Shown: positions 63,685 through 64,000 of the stretch, piece by piece
How positions within the stretch are numbered: the stretch's first letter is position 1
Layout: each line of letters opens with the position of its first letter
Assembly (NCBI RefSeq): GCF_002245535.1
Contig: NZ_NKCN01000001.1
Location: forward strand, 124,001 to 188,000
From: Mycobacterium lehmannii
GTDB lineage: Bacteria; Actinomycetota; Actinomycetes; Mycobacteriales; Mycobacteriaceae
DNA length: 64,000 nt
Reading direction: 5' to 3'
Notes under the pieces: generated by a model
Told to the model about the DNA's origin: nothing
Databases searched by the model: none
What the model saw: the letters and a program-made list of their open reading frames with translations, nothing else
Program-made: the position numbers and the translations under genes

Positions 63685-64000
63685 TTACAAGGTGAGTTCG
63701 CGGGCGATCGCGGCGTGGTAGGCGTCGATGTGTGCCGGGTTGACCGCCCGGAAGAAACCGTCGGGCATCGGGGCGTGCTTGGGGGCCTCGACCGTCATCG
63801 TCCGGGTGAACAGCGTGACGTCCTCGCCCGGCCGGGTGAAGTGATACTCGACGGTGATGCGGCCCTCCATGCCGCCGTTGCCGTCGCTGTCATGACCGAG
63901 CCGGCCGACCGACGTGAACACCCAGATCGTCGGGCGCGCGGCGACGGCCAGGTGCCAGGTGAAGATGCGATCACCGTCGGGACCGGTCTCGGTCCAGGTG
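63685..64000 (-). CDS. SRPBCC/polyketide-cyclase-like protein, 5' end beyond window
   Basis: About 104 C-terminal residues are present and the frame stays open to the right edge, so the true start lies outside. Readable text includes WTETGPDGDRIFTWHLAVAA, then GRITVEYHFTRPGEDVTLFTRTMTVEAP, then FFRAVNPAHIDAYHAAIARELTL, which fits the helix-grip (START/SRPBCC) fold: strands followed by a long C-terminal helix. Function unknown. Confidence 0.7.
   Translation of the reverse strand, partial: TWTETGPDGDRIFTWHLAVAARPTIWVFTSVGRLGHDSDGNGGMEGRITVEYHFTRPGEDVTLFTRTMTVEAPKHAPMPDGFFRAVNPAHIDAYHAAIARELTL

Overview
The window is high-GC actinobacterial chromosome, almost certainly a fast-growing mycobacterium (Mycolicibacterium type). 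Four things point there: frequent GTG starts with 1-8 nt gene overlaps, two mycobacterial hemophore-related secreted proteins, a mycofactocin-type SDR, and a core block whose order (yraN - YifB ATPase - dprA - viuB - xerC - LLM enzyme - M23 peptidase - rpsB - tsf - amidase - MarR - pyrH - frr - cdsA - rlmN) mirrors M. tuberculosis Rv2898c to Rv2880c as I recall it. I see no rRNA, tRNA, CRISPR array, insertion sequence or phage gene.

Region 1 (1-17.0 kb) is an accessory catabolic cluster. A tandem-TetR regulator, a SnoaL-like protein and a nitroreductase form one leftward operon; an SDR lies beside it. Rightward are a VWA protein and a MoxR/CbbQ-type ATPase, then a long run of overlapping genes: a binding-protein homologue without signal peptide, an AveC-like membrane protein, SDR, aldehyde dehydrogenase, P450, SDR, P450 and a mycofactocin-type SDR. 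Four copies of an asymmetric 16-19 bp site precede the transcription units, suggesting one regulon. A second TetR gene with a perfect palindromic operator faces a 39-codon membrane microprotein coupled to a second AveC-like protein.

Region 2 (17.0-28.1 kb) holds small secreted proteins, a HAD phosphatase, a CoA-transferase/thioesterase pair, and an iron-type operon: lipoprotein, permease, ATPase and an unusual adenylation - carrier - acyltransferase-3 fusion, all coupled and preceded by a good IdeR box shared with a divergent hemophore-related gene.

Region 3 (28.1-47.4 kb) is the conserved housekeeping block above, with a lactate 2-monooxygenase-like gene, a glycerate kinase and an agmatinase-family gene inserted. 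A MarR gene and a methyltransferase gene are divergent across a repeat-rich operator; this resembles the unlinked M. tuberculosis pair Rv2887/Rv0560c.

Region 4 (47.4-63.6 kb) is a second catabolic cluster: two P450s, a 3Fe-4S-type ferredoxin, alcohol dehydrogenase, SDR, Baeyer-Villiger monooxygenase, SMP-30 lactonase-like protein, HSL-type esterase, thioesterase, HpcH/HpaI aldolase, aldehyde dehydrogenase and a CoA-transferase broken by one in-frame amber codon. Two paralogous TetR regulators with nearly identical DNA-reading helices and four sites of identical geometry (TTTACA-N14-TGTMAV) define a probable local regulon. The gene set fits oxidation of an alicyclic or terpenoid-like carbon source to a ketone, ring or chain oxygen insertion, hydrolysis and CoA-linked degradation; the substrate cannot be read from sequence. 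The right edge cuts a further gene. No gene-free stretch reaches 300 bp.
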